The notes: generated by a model not told the origin, from the letters alone. A stretch of DNA of 64,000 nucleotides from Channallabes apus (GCA_030522415.1 CM060105.1:17292777-17356776); one strand, 5' to 3'. Positions 48,701 to 58,261 are shown, counted from the first letter of the stretch. A program made the numbers and translations.

Positions 48701-51700
48701 AAAGTTTCTTCAGTACACCAAAGCCATTATCGGCCTGCCTGCTTCATGTCTAAAATGGCCCAAACACTTGTGAAATGGCTTGGAGCAAGGTCAGGACTGA
48801 GCTGAGTTACTGTAATGAAAAACAAACAAACCTTAACAACTTTGGTGATCAAACCATTTTTTTTCTCCCATTAAATTAGAGGGCCATTAAAGGAGTTCCT
48901 GGGAGGCCAGTGTTTCAGAAGTGAAGCAGGCTGAATCCGATCATGGCTCCGACACATTCTGAGCAAACAAAAATCCCAGTTTCACTTGAACGCCCCTTGT
49001 AAAATACCCATCTTGCATTGCTACAGAAGATAAAACTACGCCTAAGCTGATAGCGTGTTTAAACAGAATACTGTATAGGTTTGACGTAAGGGCTGCTCAT
49101 GTGGTAGTTTGGTGTATAATAATGACAAAAGAGAGACTGATCCTCTGAATGCTTTCTCTGTAGTTACCAGGGATGGGCAATTACTTTTTCAAAATTTAAA
49201 TGTTTATGTATATGAATTTATTTATTTATTTTTTACAGTAACTCTCTTACTTGTTCTTAAGTCCATCAAAGTGAGTCTTATATGCCTTTAACACGAATAT
49301 ACAATGTAAAGCATACTAATGTACAGTGGAACCTTGGATTACGAGCATAACTCATTCAGGAAAACACTCGTAAATTAAAGCAGATTTTCCCATAAGAAAT
49401 AATTTTTTTGTTCCACAGCCCAAAAAACAAATACATAAAAATAATTAACACAAAATATAAAGTAAAAATAAAACAAATTAACCTGCACTTTACCTTTAAC
49501 AATTAGTAAAAATAAATCCAGACAGATAAGTGTTTCCGTTTATGCGCGCAGGCGCTGTGTGTGTGTGTGTATGTGTGTGAGAAGTAAGCGGAGGAATCAG
49601 CTTTCCCCTTCTCATCTTACACAGTAAACCTTTCCCCTCTTTTATTTGAATTTTACAAAAACACACACACACAAACACGGAAAGACAAATTAGCAAGGAA
49701 CATCGCTAATGACACTCGGGTGAGCGACACACTAACGAAATCACTGCTGTAAAGTAAAACAAACAAACAAATAAACCTGCACTTTACCTTTGAAAAGAAT
49801 CGCGACAGAGCAGAGTTTCTGTGTAGAGCAGAGAGAGTGTGTGTGTGTGTGTCTGTGAAGGCTAAAGTAGGAGGGGTCTGTGCGTGTGTGGCACGGTGTC
49901 CAATGACAGGCAAAGAGCTGGCTGAGCCTTGGGCAGAGAGAGAAAATGGATCTTTAACCTCTCTAATGAGACTTGCTTTTGCTTTACACGCGCGCTGTAC
50001 ACACACGCATACAGACACAAAATAAAATGTTTGACACACACACGCGTGGTCACAGTGTTATAGTAAACAGTACACACGTGCACCGATGTTGATTATAGCA
50101 GTAAGAGACGAGCACTAAGACCCAGCAGGGGAGACGATTACCCACAATTCCGCAGCGCAAGAGAGGGAAAAACCGTTGGCTCAGTTGTGATCACATGACA
50201 TGATGTTCACATGACATGATGATCACATGACATGATGCTCGGCATCAAAACAAGAAGCGCATGTGTGATACATGATACTCTGTACTTGTAAACCAAGACA
50301 ATGCTCGTTTTCCAAATCAAATTTTATTTAAAATCTTTGCTCGTCTTGTGGAACACTCGCAAACCTCGTTACTCGCAATCCACTTGAGGATCCACTGTAC
50401 TTGACTAAATCTCTGTCCTCTTTCCCCACACTGCCATCATGTGGCCAAAAACATAATAACACCTAAGGAAATGAATCTCACAGTGAAATGTGAAATGTAC
50501 AGTAAGTGTCGTCTTGAATCGCAAGGGGACTCCTGAACGCCATTTTGTCACAGAGCTGTTTTCTACTGTATTGGACTGTAGAAATTAGGATTATTCACCA
50601 CCAGGACAGCCTTTTTCCATTATCGTGCTCCTGGACTGATTCACTGAAACCTGTAAGGTCAAGTCATTTCTTACACACTCCCATTATTCCAGATCTAAAC
50701 ACTAAACAAATTAAAAGTGTGAATAATTCAAATAACCTTAATTTACCCTCCTGATCGGTCATGATTTTTTTATCTAAATCTCAGCTCACCTGCAAATCGG
50801 TAAAGACATGGGATGATCCCTCTTCCCTCTGAACAACTCTTTCTCCATCAATGCGCTAACCACGCGCTCCCTGGCGTCAAATCGCTTCACTCCCTGAGAC
50901 GAAGATAAGAAAATGATCAATTTGTTCTTTTCAGATCTTTGTCATTTCCAGTACGTTCAGATGTAAAGGTGGGGGGAAAAACAGATCATATCATGCTGAT
51001 GAAGACGTTCAGCACCTCGAGCCACGGGCCACAAAGGGACGTCATGGTTCCGTCTCCCCCGATCACGGTGAGGCGAGGTAACGAGTGTCTCCGAGAGAGC
51101 CGGAAGTCGGTGTGATCGTGGGCCGGGGTCAGCTTCACCGCTCCTGCCATGTAACAGGAATAAAATAAATAGACATCATTATAATAAAGCAGTGATAATA
51201 TCAAAAACACATCTTGAAGGTTAAATGTTAGAAATGACATTTTTATTATAAAAGCTTTATTGTCTTCTGTTACTGAAGCAGTTCACAGTTAAACTCTTTC
51301 ACACTTTCAAACACTGTGAATATAATAGTTATAATGAAAAGTATACAGTACAAATATAAAAGCAATCCCGACAAAAGAAATAAAACTATTATATGTCTTT
51401 ATGTATACATTTGTTACAGAACCCGGTATCATCTCTAATAAGAAGGTCCAACATACCCGTCCCTAATTCCATGTCCACAGTCGTGTCTGTAATTACGGGT
51501 AACAGCCTGTCTGTAAACGGATGTCTGCACTGTTTTCCATGGAGATCCTAACAGCAAATAACATCTTATATATTCTGTAATCACTGTATGACTTGTGTGT
51601 GTATATATATTTCAGTGTGTGTGTGTGTACCTGGTATCGAGGATCGTCAGGGTGCACAGCGATGGCCACGTCTCCCAGCATGGTCTCGGGACGAGTAGTC

Positions 51701-54700
51701 GACACGGCAACCTCTCCTTCTAACAAAAGCACAACAACGGCAAGGAGCTCAGGACAAACTGCACAATTCAGTCCAAAAACAAAAACTTTTTAAAAGACTC
51801 AGATCAGAATAGAAAAACTCTCACGCTGTCCCTCTATCGGGTAGGCGAATGTAACCATGGTGCCGAATTCGACTTTCCGCTGGTAGCCAGGAACAGACAG
51901 AAGAGTCCGGCCTGATAACTGCTTGGAGTCGACCTGGACACAAAGAAAAAAATGCTTCATCCACACACAGTGGAGTTGGAACATCTGAGTCGACTAAGAA
52001 GAACAGTTTTTGTTTTTATGAAACTGAAAGGCTGTTCATCATGCACATCCACTAACAGCAGTTTCTCGCTCTTGTCCAAGCATGTGATTAAACTATTAAA
52101 AGTCTACACAATGCTAACCACTACACTGCTGTGCCACTCACATAGTCACATCAAGTCGTGATAAAGAAACAGATTGTGTCGAGAGCAACAACGGTGGTCA
52201 ATAGTATTGAGATAAATGTCGAATTCAATGATTTGATGACGTTCTTTTAAATAATGATGATCAAGAAAACAGGAATACTGTATTTAGTTATCTGATGCAA
52301 TAAAGTTTCTATACAACAATCAATATTTAGTATGAAGTCCTTTATTCTTCAAAACCTGCTGGATCATAAAGACTTCCTGAAGATCGTGTACAAGAGACGG
52401 TTTCTTGACTGCTCCTGCATTCTTCACCATCTTCAAACAGTTTTCTATTGGGTTTAGGTCTGGAGATGACATAGGCTTCACAAGCTGGACACCATTCTCA
52501 CATAGTCAGTTGTCACTAGTTTTTCAGCCAGATAGGCGAGAACTAGTGAGAACTGTTGTCTTAATACTTTTAGGTACGTGTCATAACCGTCACTTTCACT
52601 TCATGTTTTCTTTAGTACGACACTTAATAATGAAACGTACTCATAACATGAAAATATGAAAAAAACTCCACTAAACTTCTTTGAAATTAACTTCTTTAAA
52701 CTTCTTTTAAATCGCTGTTTAGTCATATTTAGATATTCAGATGGATCTCCAATGTGTGTGCGTACGTGTGTACAAAAAAAAAAATCCTGCTTTAAAATTT
52801 AAAAAAAAATTTTTTTTTATCCTTTTTCCATTTTTATATCGCCAGGGATTAAACAAGCCAATTAGACCCCGCCCCCCAATGTGACCTCATATAAGAAGCT
52901 CCCCTCCCCTAGCATGTTGTTGCTCAGCTCTGCTGCTCTCTAGAGGGCCGTAGCTCAGCAGTAGCTCATTTACACAGGTATTGAAACGGGACGGAAGAGT
53001 TTATTGTATGAAAACAAGCATCATCTGAGTGGTATATTGTTTTTTTCTTTCTTTCTTTTCTAACGCCATGCCAGCTCCTACGGTTATATTTTTGTTATTT
53101 GTTATATATTAAAAATAGATACGATTTTTTAAAACTAAATTTGGATTAACTTGTTTAAAAACTTTTTTTAAAGTGTCAACAGGATAAAACAAGTAAAATC
53201 ACAGAAATCAATTACTTTAAAAAAATTCATTAATTAAAGAAATTACAGTATAGCGCTTTTGTGAATCCGCTGCATGCGTTCACACTGTCTGTATTAAACT
53301 GGGTTTTTTCTTTTATACCTCGATATCAGAGATGGCCGACTCCAGTGCACAGCTCCAGTTGACCAGGCTTTCCGAGCGATAGATCAGCCCCGAATCGCAC
53401 ATCCTGACGAAAGCCTCGGTCACGGCGTTACTGAATCTCTGAGAGCAGACATGAAAAAAGCAACAATCATAGTTCGACAGGACAGTTTTTCTCTCTCTAC
53501 CAGTTCAAATTTAGATAATTAGTGGTGCTTGCGAAGTGAAGCACTACTATTGTTATCTCTCAGGCTTATTATTAACTGCCCCAAAAAGTCCCTTAGGCTT
53601 AACATTGAGACCAAATTTGATGGATTGTAGTGCAGAGCAGCAATTTTGTAAAAAGGTCAAATTTACTATATTTGAAGAGGTTTGCAAGGTGTGTCAGAAC
53701 ATACCTCGCACAAAGGTATTAGTTTTACCCTCAGGGCACAAAAACGTGCACAAATTTGCCCCATTGACATACTGTATAATGCGGATTTTGGTGCGTAACT
53801 AGACCTGCACCGTTTGTCGTAAAACCCATGAAAGAGGTGTCAAACCGTTCGGCTTATTCAGGAATGGGGTGCTCGACATGACTTTTCTTAGGGGTGGGTG
53901 GGAAATTGCCCCAGCAGGGGACAGTTAACATATAATGATAACTTCCACAGGAACTTTTAAACTGAACCTTATTGTGGCTTCCACTGTCACAGACACATGG
54001 GGGAGGGCTCATTTAACCCAGGCATCTGATCACTCTTGCATTTAGCAAGATGCTCATAAGCCACGCCCCCTAGCAACCTCATTAGCATGTTGCTAACTTG
54101 ATTAGCATGTTGCTAGCATTATGCTAACTACTGTATATTATCATGTCGCTAGCATTATGCTAATTATATTAGCATGTTGCTAGCATCATGCTAACAATAT
54201 TAGCATGTCGCTGGCATAATACTAACAATATTAGCATGTCGCTAGCATAATGCTAACTATATTAGAATATTAGCATGATGCTGGCGTGATTAGCATGTTG
54301 CTAGCATGTTGCCAGCATGATGTTTAGCATGTTGCTAGCAACATCATTAGAATGTCACTAACATGATGCTAGAGTGATTAGCATGTTGCTAGCATGACTC
54401 CAATGTTATGGCCTGGCGAGCACCTCTCACGTTTTCTTCAGAACATGTACTGTACCTCTCTAGTCCTAATTTTACAATCCTCTAGAGAATAGCTTTCGGC
54501 TTTCATCTTAAATTTTGTAGTCGTTTCCAGCCTCCACATTACACTCCACAAAATGTAATTAAACACCATTATCAATAGAAAGTGTAATCTGTTTGGATAC
54601 TGATGGAGAAAACTAAAATGTTTACAATTTTTAGACTGCGTGTTAATTATGCAAACTAATATTCTATATGGAAGGAATCCTTGTAGTACGACTTGTTGGT

Positions 54701-55886
54701 ATAGAAACCACAACAAGCGCATTAATGTAAACCTGTGAAGTGATTTGCAGGCAGAACCACTGTCAGAGCTGCTGTAACAGAAAATTAATCAACACCTTCT
54801 GACCAATCAGGTTTAAGCAGGTTTCGTGTGTTACCGTGTCCATGGTGAAACAGGTCCGGCTCCAATCCAGCGAAGCTCCAAGTTTCTTCAACTGTCGATA
54901 AATCTCGTCTCCTTTCCTGCAACGCGAAAACACCCGACACAAACCATGGAAATGAAAAAATCTAAATTCTACTCAAAAGAAGAAAAAAAACTAAACATAA
55001 CTTGTTTCTCAGACTCACTCGTTTTTCCACCTCCACACCTCCTGCAGGAATTCCTCTCTCCCGTAGTCCTGTCTGCGCTTCCCATGCTCCTGTAACAGCC
55101 TCCTCTCCACCACAGCCTGAAACAAACGGGAAGAAAAATCTACAAAATATCCCCAGCCCTGAGGTACAGTATACACTCACGGTACTGCAACAAAATACTA
55201 GGGGCGTTCAAGTCAAACCGGGACTTGTGGGATGAAGTTTACTGAATGAATGAAGGTGTTAAAAAAAACTTCCAGCACAGTACAGGTGATGAGACTCTTA
55301 GCCACAGTAAGACATTTGAACGATGCAAACGTTTAAAAGAAGTACCAAATTACAAAAAGTATTTGCCCCCCTTCCTGATTTATTTATTTATTTATTTTAT
55401 TAAATGATGATTTGATTCATTTTTATTTTTTATTTATTTTTTTTATTTCTAAGCTATGGGAAAAAAGTAACTGGTCTTTGCAGATTCAGGACCTGGGCGA
55501 CTTTCCATAATTGATGGAACCATAAATTCTACGCTCTACCAGGAAATCCTGAAGGAGAATCAGTTTGTGACCTCAAGCAAGTCCACCTCTAAATGGCTAA
55601 AGACAAGGTTTTAACCGATCGTTAATTTTTTGAAAACCCTCTTCAAAAAAGAAGAGTGGGCCAAAATTCCTCCACAGTGATGTGAAAGACGAGGATGGCA
55701 GAACCACTTATTAGGTTTAGGGGCAATTACTTTTTCACATAGGGACAGGCAGGTTTGGACAGCTTTTATAATTTTCCTTAATAAATGATATCATCATCTA
55801 AAAACTGCATTTTGTACTTACTCTGGTTATCGTTGTGTAATATTAAAATTAGTTTGAAGAGCTTAAGTGTGATACAAATGCAAAAA

Positions 55887-55937
<51 letters not shown>

Positions 55938-58261
55938 CCAAATACTTTTCACGGCAGTGTATATTGAAAAATAAAGGGAGTTTTTACTCTCATAACTCTG
56001 TTCTGCGCAATCAAAAGTCCCGGTTTGACTTGAACGCCTGGTATATATCACAGGATTAAAAGAGGATACCTGGGTGGCGATGCCAGCGTGGTCACAGCCC
56101 GGCACCCACAACACTCTGTAGCCTCGCATCCGTCTCCTGAGCAAGCAAGAGCTGATTATATCAGATGTCTTTCATGAATAAATGATTACAAAATATCTAA
56201 ATATACCACAGCACTATTACAGCACTCGCTGTAATTAAATTAATCAATGATGTTGTTATATAATTTATATATTAATGTACTGTTACTATAGTGACCAGAC
56301 GTACACAGATACTTGTCAGATACGAATTAATGTCAGATTTTTATCAAACAAGAAAAACGTGTAATCATTGACATGGTAAATCTTTCGGCGCGAAGACTTG
56401 AAGTGATTAGCGTTCATGGAAAACGTCTCAGGCAGTAGGTTTCCCTGTCATGGGAAAGTCTTCAGGATGAAGGACTTTGAGCTTTCTGGTTTTTCTTTAA
56501 CAAGACAAGATTTCTTTTTTGCCTGAATAATTTCCAGAAAGAGAGAAGAAAAGCTGTTGAGCAAATTCATTGTTTATATGTGCTATAATTTAATTCATAC
56601 AGTAGTTAGTTGTGAACGAGTAATCTGATTGGACGAGAGGAACTCCACAAGATGTTATAATGGACTGTAACAACACATGTCCATTTAACTACTTATATGT
56701 ATCACTTTGTGTCACAGATGCTCTAGTAAATATTAATTACACTGGCTTTTGCAGCATAGATGAAAGAAGGTCAGTAATGAGGAGAGAGCAGCTGCCTGCC
56801 AAAACCCACACTGTAATCCAGTCACGGGAGAAAAAACACATCTGATAACGTTATGCGATCTTAAACAAAACTTTGTCTCTGTAGTACTTTTTAATAAAAA
56901 TCTTAATAACATCTTAATTGCTTAAGAGATTTATGGTTTATTATCTTCAACTTTTGGCTACTGAACAGAATTTAAAACTACTTTCAGCCTGTTAATTACA
57001 CTAAACGTCAGTCGCCAGCTTTGCTAGTCGCGGTTGGTTAGTTCCGCCAGTCGCGTACAAGGGTCTGTGCTAGTGGAGCAAAACAACTGCTTAAAACAAA
57101 TAAATCATAATTATGGTGTTTCTGTAACTGTGATGCAAAAGCTGGTTTACACTCGAGGTCGTGTTCTTGATATTCCGCACAACAGCACTCCCTTTTTTGT
57201 GATATTCCTTAATTATAACAGGAACGATGTTGCTTCATGTCGGATATCTGACATCACATCATTAAATGCACCAATACACAGTTATCATCTGATGTTTGTT
57301 AATAAATTGAGATGGTGGCTTGTTGTGATAGAACAGAAACACATAACTGGGACGGACATAACCAGAAGTATTCACCAGCGAACCAGAGCGTCCTCGATTG
57401 CCACCGTGAGAGCGTGGCCGAGGTGCAGTGTGCCGGTCACGTTCGGTGGTGGTATACAGAGCGAGAAATGTTTATCCACAGCTTGCGGCATCTCACCCTA
57501 GGGAAAGATTTTTTAAGAGAAATAATATGTAAGTAAAAAAAAAAACATATCCTTGTTTATTTAAACACATACGGACAAAACCAAGCAAGAAAACCTAGCA
57601 CAGATTCTCATCTCTGACTAAAGGCTGTGATTATGACTACTGAAGCTGATATCAGTCACTTACATGCTTGTCAGGGCTGAAGAATCCCTGCTGCTCCCAC
57701 CACTGATACCAGCACGACTCCACATACTCCGGGCTGTAGGACTGTGGAAGGGGCAGAGTGGTATCTGAGGAATGAAACATACGTTGAGGCTTAATAATCG
57801 TCTATATACACACATCTACAGCTGACGTTCAACAAACATCTTCCTATCTATACAGTATATATATAAGCAGTACTACATTATAATAACGGGCAGTACGGTA
57901 CCTTTCTTCTCTCCGGGTGTGAATGCAGCGGTGTATGTTATCTTTTCTTTTTCTGACCATTTCATCCCACCATTGTCAACATCCTAAAAAGGTCAACGGT
58001 ATAATAAATAATAAGTATCGTCTTGATCAAACAGCCACATAGATTCAAAAGCTAACATTGGAAATAACCCACGCTGCTGAGTATGGCCGTCTCTCTCTTT
58101 CTTTTCCGCTTGGCCTTTTCTGTTTGAGACCTAAGAGACTGTAAGGGTCGTGATGATGATGAGGAGGAGGAGGAGGAAGATTGAGAAGACAGTCTTCGTC
58201 TCCACGCATGCCACACATCAGATCCTGGTCTGAAACATTTGCTACAGGTTGGCCTCCACAT
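30937..58261 (-). CDS. vars2: Valyl-tRNA synthetase, mitochondrial (complete, 29 coding exons)
   Basis: VARS2 charges mitochondrial tRNA-Val with valine and hydrolyses mischarged threonine. On the minus strand I traced 29 coding exons with GT-AG borders whose phases all fit. They total 3246 nt, or 1081 aa plus stop; the human protein is 1063 aa. The N-terminus [20 protein letters not shown], with Arg, Ser and no acidic run, is a typical matrix-targeting sequence and separates this gene from cytosolic VARS1, as does [19 protein letters not shown]. Signature motifs are HLGH (149-152, for HIGH), STTRPET (330-336, editing site), and KMSKS (655-659). A C-terminal coiled coil ends at 1081. Exon groups are described separately. 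Introns are crowded with transposons, the largest (34060-42812) being 8.75 kb, yet the reading frame is intact, so the gene is probably functional. Confidence 0.97.
31836..32570. repeat. Diverged 23-bp minisatellite, array A
   Basis: Degenerate tandem units with recurring CACCAATGGAT and ACC(T)(C/T)CATTTA words run through the vars2 intron 31628-33424. The unit length (about 23 bp) and consensus match the much better preserved array at 39548-40675. A short continuation lies at 33181-33275, after an inserted element. Confidence 0.8.
32571..33180. mobile_element. Interspersed element inserted into minisatellite array A
   Basis: Minisatellite sequence stops at CACTGCCGATCAAAATTTTG, which resembles a Tc1-type terminus, and resumes at about 33181. 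The interior holds CGTCTTGAGTCGTCGATTAA and GGAAGTTCATTCCACCACCT, known to me as a common fish interspersed repeat. Boundaries and family are approximate and it has no coding capacity. Confidence 0.5.
33425..34059 (-). CDS. vars2: vars2 coding exons 25-26 inside a repeat-rich zone
   Basis: Exons 33823-34059 (79 codons, phase 0 at both ends) and 33425-33536 cover residues 821-936. They read [20 protein letters not shown] and [20 protein letters not shown]. The acceptor CCCTAG at 34060-34065 lies only about 70 bp from the start of the L2-like element. Minisatellite arrays of one family occupy the introns on both sides. Despite this, both exons keep open frames and canonical splice sites. Confidence 0.94.
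34186..36895 (+). pseudogene. L2-like endonuclease/reverse-transcriptase ORF with nonsense and active-site changes
   Basis: An open frame of 732 codons ends at TAA 36382-36384, then continues in frame from 36388 as [20 protein letters not shown] until the Tc1 insertion. The endonuclease motifs are [35 protein letters not shown] and ISDHYLVS. The RT motifs are [47 protein letters not shown] and GVPQGSVLG. The catalytic YADD reads YADN (36313-36324), so polymerase activity is lost even apart from the stop. Confidence 0.9.
36897..38517 (-). mobile_element. Tc1-like DNA transposon, copy 2, nested in the L2-like element
   Basis: The 1621-bp element has TA duplications at 36895-36896 and 38518-38519. 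Its ends and interior are near-identical to copy 1 (1884-3492). It splits the reverse-transcriptase C-terminal coding sequence, so it inserted after the LINE. The transposase (37116-38140 on the minus strand) keeps [30 protein letters not shown] and [11 protein letters not shown], that is, all three acidic residues. It has lost at least two Trp codons to stops (TAG near 38001-38003, TGA near 37699-37702). Confidence 0.93.
39548..40675 (+). repeat. 23-bp minisatellite, array B (about 48 units)
   Basis: The unit is about ATGGATCACCTCAATGTACA plus CCA. A second variant, with CCCTCCATTTACATCA in the same positions, alternates with it and produces partial 46-bp higher-order periodicity. No unit contains a stop in any plus frame. 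Because 23 is not a multiple of three, all three plus frames read the same 23-residue cycle (starting [20 protein letters not shown]). This explains a 405-codon open frame and several shorter overlapping ones. It lies in the vars2 intron 34060-42812, antisense to the gene. Confidence 0.95.
40676..40850. repeat. Interspersed repeat interrupting array B
   Basis: TCAAATTTTATTTGTCACAT and ACGATATGCAGTGAAATGCT are typical of a widely dispersed fish repeat. Minisatellite units resume at about 40851. Family not identified. Confidence 0.55.
40851..41015 (+). repeat. Diverged end of minisatellite array B
   Basis: About seven degenerate 23-bp units (ATGGATCACC repeated) run up to the TA target site at 41014-41015 of the next Tc1-like element. 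Minisatellite sequence appears to resume briefly after that element (TACACCAG at 42597). Confidence 0.8.
41016..42596 (-). mobile_element. Tc1-like transposon of a second family, almost intact
   Basis: The 1581-bp element has ends CAAACCGGATTCCAAAAAAG and its inverted complement, with TA at 41014-41015 and 42597-42598. Long terminal inverted repeats extend roughly 160 bp, with further inner copies of the AAAAAAGTTGGGACA motif at about 41205-41222 and 42390-42410, an IR/DR arrangement. It is inserted in the 23-bp minisatellite inside the vars2 intron. Confidence 0.93.
41230..42253 (-). pseudogene. Tc1-like transposase with a single frameshift, DDE triad intact
   Basis: The likely start at 42253 reads [20 protein letters not shown], followed by paired-type helix-turn-helix segments ([20 protein letters not shown]). 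The frame then shifts near 41995-42000, where an A-run appears one base too long (GGAAAATCAC). From about 41958 the other frame continues to the end at 41230. It has [22 protein letters not shown] and [12 protein letters not shown], which supply the three acidic residues. No other stop was seen. The length would be about 340 aa, normal for the family. Confidence 0.88.
42813..43859 (-). CDS. vars2: vars2 coding exons 21-24: start of the anticodon-binding domain
   Basis: Exons: 43791-43859, 43612-43690, 43375-43505 and 42813-42965, covering residues 677-820. They read [59 protein letters not shown] and [20 protein letters not shown] through HSFWLHNLCDVYL. The [19 protein letters not shown] block is typical of the mitochondrial form. 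The last exon has a 3-nt-offset alternative reading with stops; only the frame given matches the family. Confidence 0.95.
43860..44863 (-). other. vars2 intron with a SINE head fragment (44505-44566)
   Basis: The piece GGGCGCAGTGGTAAAGCGCT at about 44513-44532 and the following TCGCCTTATAATCCGGAGAT match the 5' head of the SINE at 46802. The rest of the intron shows only an AATA-type microsatellite near 44569-44595. Confidence 0.65.
44864..48199 (-). CDS. vars2: vars2 coding exons 14-20: return to catalytic domain and KMSKS loop
   Basis: Exons: 48118-48199, 47931-48007, 45970-46054, 45651-45750, 45473-45543, 45228-45353 and 44864-44968, covering residues 461-676. They read [20 protein letters not shown], then [70 protein letters not shown] and [25 protein letters not shown] (44915-44929) is the mobile loop that binds ATP in class I enzymes. 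Confidence 0.96.
45753..45789. repeat. (AG)n microsatellite beside a vars2 splice acceptor
   Basis: A GA run of about 37 nt starts right at the acceptor side of exon 45651-45750. On the gene strand it gives a (CT)n polypyrimidine tract ending in CTCCAG. Confidence 0.95.
46425..46800 (-). mobile_element. mariner-like transposon fragment with decayed transposase
   Basis: The minus-strand frame 46781-46437 contains [20 protein letters not shown] and KEFPGGQR, the C-terminal part of a mariner transposase. The position where the family carries the final Asp of its D,D,D triad (SDYH) is SHFH, so it is catalytically dead. The terminus GTCAAACTGGGACTTTTAAT is shared with the shorter elements at 48572-48999, 55199-56040 and 58328-58690. 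Confidence 0.8.
46802..47262 (+). mobile_element. tRNA-headed SINE, full-length copy
   Basis: A-box TGGCGCAGTGG is at 46814-46824 and B-box GGTTCGATTCC at 46857-46867, followed by a conserved body (AGCCGGAGGTCTAGAGAGAG, CACGGCTCTACAGC, CCCCCTAGTGACGGGGA) and an A/T-rich tail. A second nearly complete copy lies at 58853-59293 and fragments at 12484-12605 and 44505-44566. It lies in a vars2 intron next to the mariner fragment. Confidence 0.88.
48572..48999. mobile_element. Non-autonomous mariner-like element (428 bp)
   Basis: The ends CAAGGGGCGTTCAAATCAAA and TTCACTTGAACGCCCCTTG are inverted repeats, flanked by TA at 48570-48571 and 49000-49001. The interior retains mariner blocks (AATGGCTTGGAGCAAGGTCA, GGAGTTCCTGGGAGGCC) also seen at 46425-46800. 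It has no open frame. Confidence 0.85.
49226..50580 (-). mobile_element. CAGGT..GTCCC MITE-family copy, split by another element
   Basis: The left piece (about 49226-49323: TTCTTAAGTCCATCAAAGTG, GAATATACAATGTAAAGC) and the right piece (about 50400-50580: GACTAAATCTCTGTCC, CATCATGTGGCCAAAAAC, CAGAGCTGTTTTCTACTGTA) are contiguous in the related MITE at 1677-3903 when read in reverse. The element at 49324-50397 separates them. Confidence 0.75.
49324..50397. mobile_element. TA-flanked non-autonomous DNA transposon (1074 bp)
   Basis: The start CAGTGGAACCTTGGATTACG and the end ACTCGCAATCCACTTGAGGA, finishing TCCACTG, are imperfect inverted repeats. TA lies at 49322-49323 and 50398-50399. The interior has (TG)/(CA)-rich tracts and no transposase. 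The sequence ACTCGTAAATTAAAGCAGAT after the left end is typical of a dispersed vertebrate DNA repeat. Confidence 0.75.
50790..53438 (-). CDS. vars2: vars2 coding exons 8-13: CP1 editing domain
   Basis: Exons: 53319-53438, 51825-51933, 51631-51719, 51457-51547, 51016-51143 and 50790-50893, covering residues 248-460. They include [17 protein letters not shown], the threonine-rich [20 protein letters not shown] of the editing pocket, the small exon [18 protein letters not shown], then [13 protein letters not shown], which carries the conserved editing-site Asp, and [10 protein letters not shown]. The 51457-51547 exon encodes only about 30 residues, but its phases (0 in, 1 out) fit both neighbours. 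Confidence 0.95.
51980..53318 (-). other. vars2 intron with a Tc1 remnant (52320-52460) and a promoter-like repeat (52850-53060)
   Basis: 52320-52460 holds AACCTGCTGGATCATAAAGA and CTATTGGGTTTAGGTCTGGA, decayed antisense Tc1 transposase-gene sequence. 52850-53060 holds CAAGCCAATTAGACCCCGCC (CCAAT and GC-box-like), CTCATATAAGAAG (TATA-like) and GTTGTTGCTCAGCTCTGCTG; I believe this is a dispersed fish repeat rather than a host promoter. No additional exon is visible. Confidence 0.5.
53520..54400. repeat. Dispersed repeat with an internal TTAGCATGTTGCTAGCAT minisatellite
   Basis: From about 54085 to 54400, units of roughly 30-40 bp built on AGCATGTTGCTAGCATNATGCTAAC repeat with variation. The preceding 53520-54080 (GGTGCTTGCGAAGTGAAGCA, AGTCCCTTAGGCTTAACATT) reads like the single-copy portion of the same dispersed element. 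No protein is encoded. Confidence 0.7.
54835..58261 (-). CDS. vars2: vars2 coding exons 1-7: targeting peptide and first half of catalytic fold
   Basis: Exons, high to low: 58073-58261 (ATG at 58261, three untranslated bases before it, acceptor CCTTCAG), 57902-57983, 57664-57764, 57376-57497, 56070-56136, 55019-55116 and 54835-54916. They encode residues 1-247. The first exon has a ten-serine run (29-37 region) and the basic KRKRKRE segment. 57664-57764 reads [20 protein letters not shown]. 57376-57497 reads [20 protein letters not shown], with HLGH at 57414-57425, the ATP-binding signature of class I synthetases. 56070-56136 reads [15 protein letters not shown]. Confidence 0.96.
55199..56040. 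mobile_element. mariner-like MITE split by a Tc1-like remnant
   Basis: The outer termini GGGGCGTTCAAGTCAAACCG (55201) and CCCGGTTTGACTTGAACGCC (to about 56040) match the 48572-48999 family. Between about 55352 and 55968 lies a decayed Tc1-like element: GTATTTGCCCCCCTTCCTGA, CTTTCCATAATTGATGGAAC, GAAGAGTGGGCCAAAATTCC and TTTTCACGGCAGTG. It contains an A-run followed by (TA)n at 55879-55934. Confidence 0.75.
56137..57375 (-). other. vars2 intron; nothing recognised
   Basis: No transposon end, tRNA or exon is recognised in this 1.2-kb A/T-rich intron. The plus-strand open frame 57034-57501 is largely the complement of the intron end and of the HLGH exon. Confidence 0.5.

Noticed and set aside
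57034..57501. A 155-aa plus-strand frame
   Set aside because: Its 3' part is the complement of the vars2 exon 57376-57497 and the rest is intron. No family resemblance.
42813..58261. Assignment of the synthetase to cytosolic VARS1
   Set aside because: The N-terminus is a short mitochondrial targeting type without the VARS1 GST-like domain, and internal blocks such as [19 protein letters not shown] match the mitochondrial paralogue.
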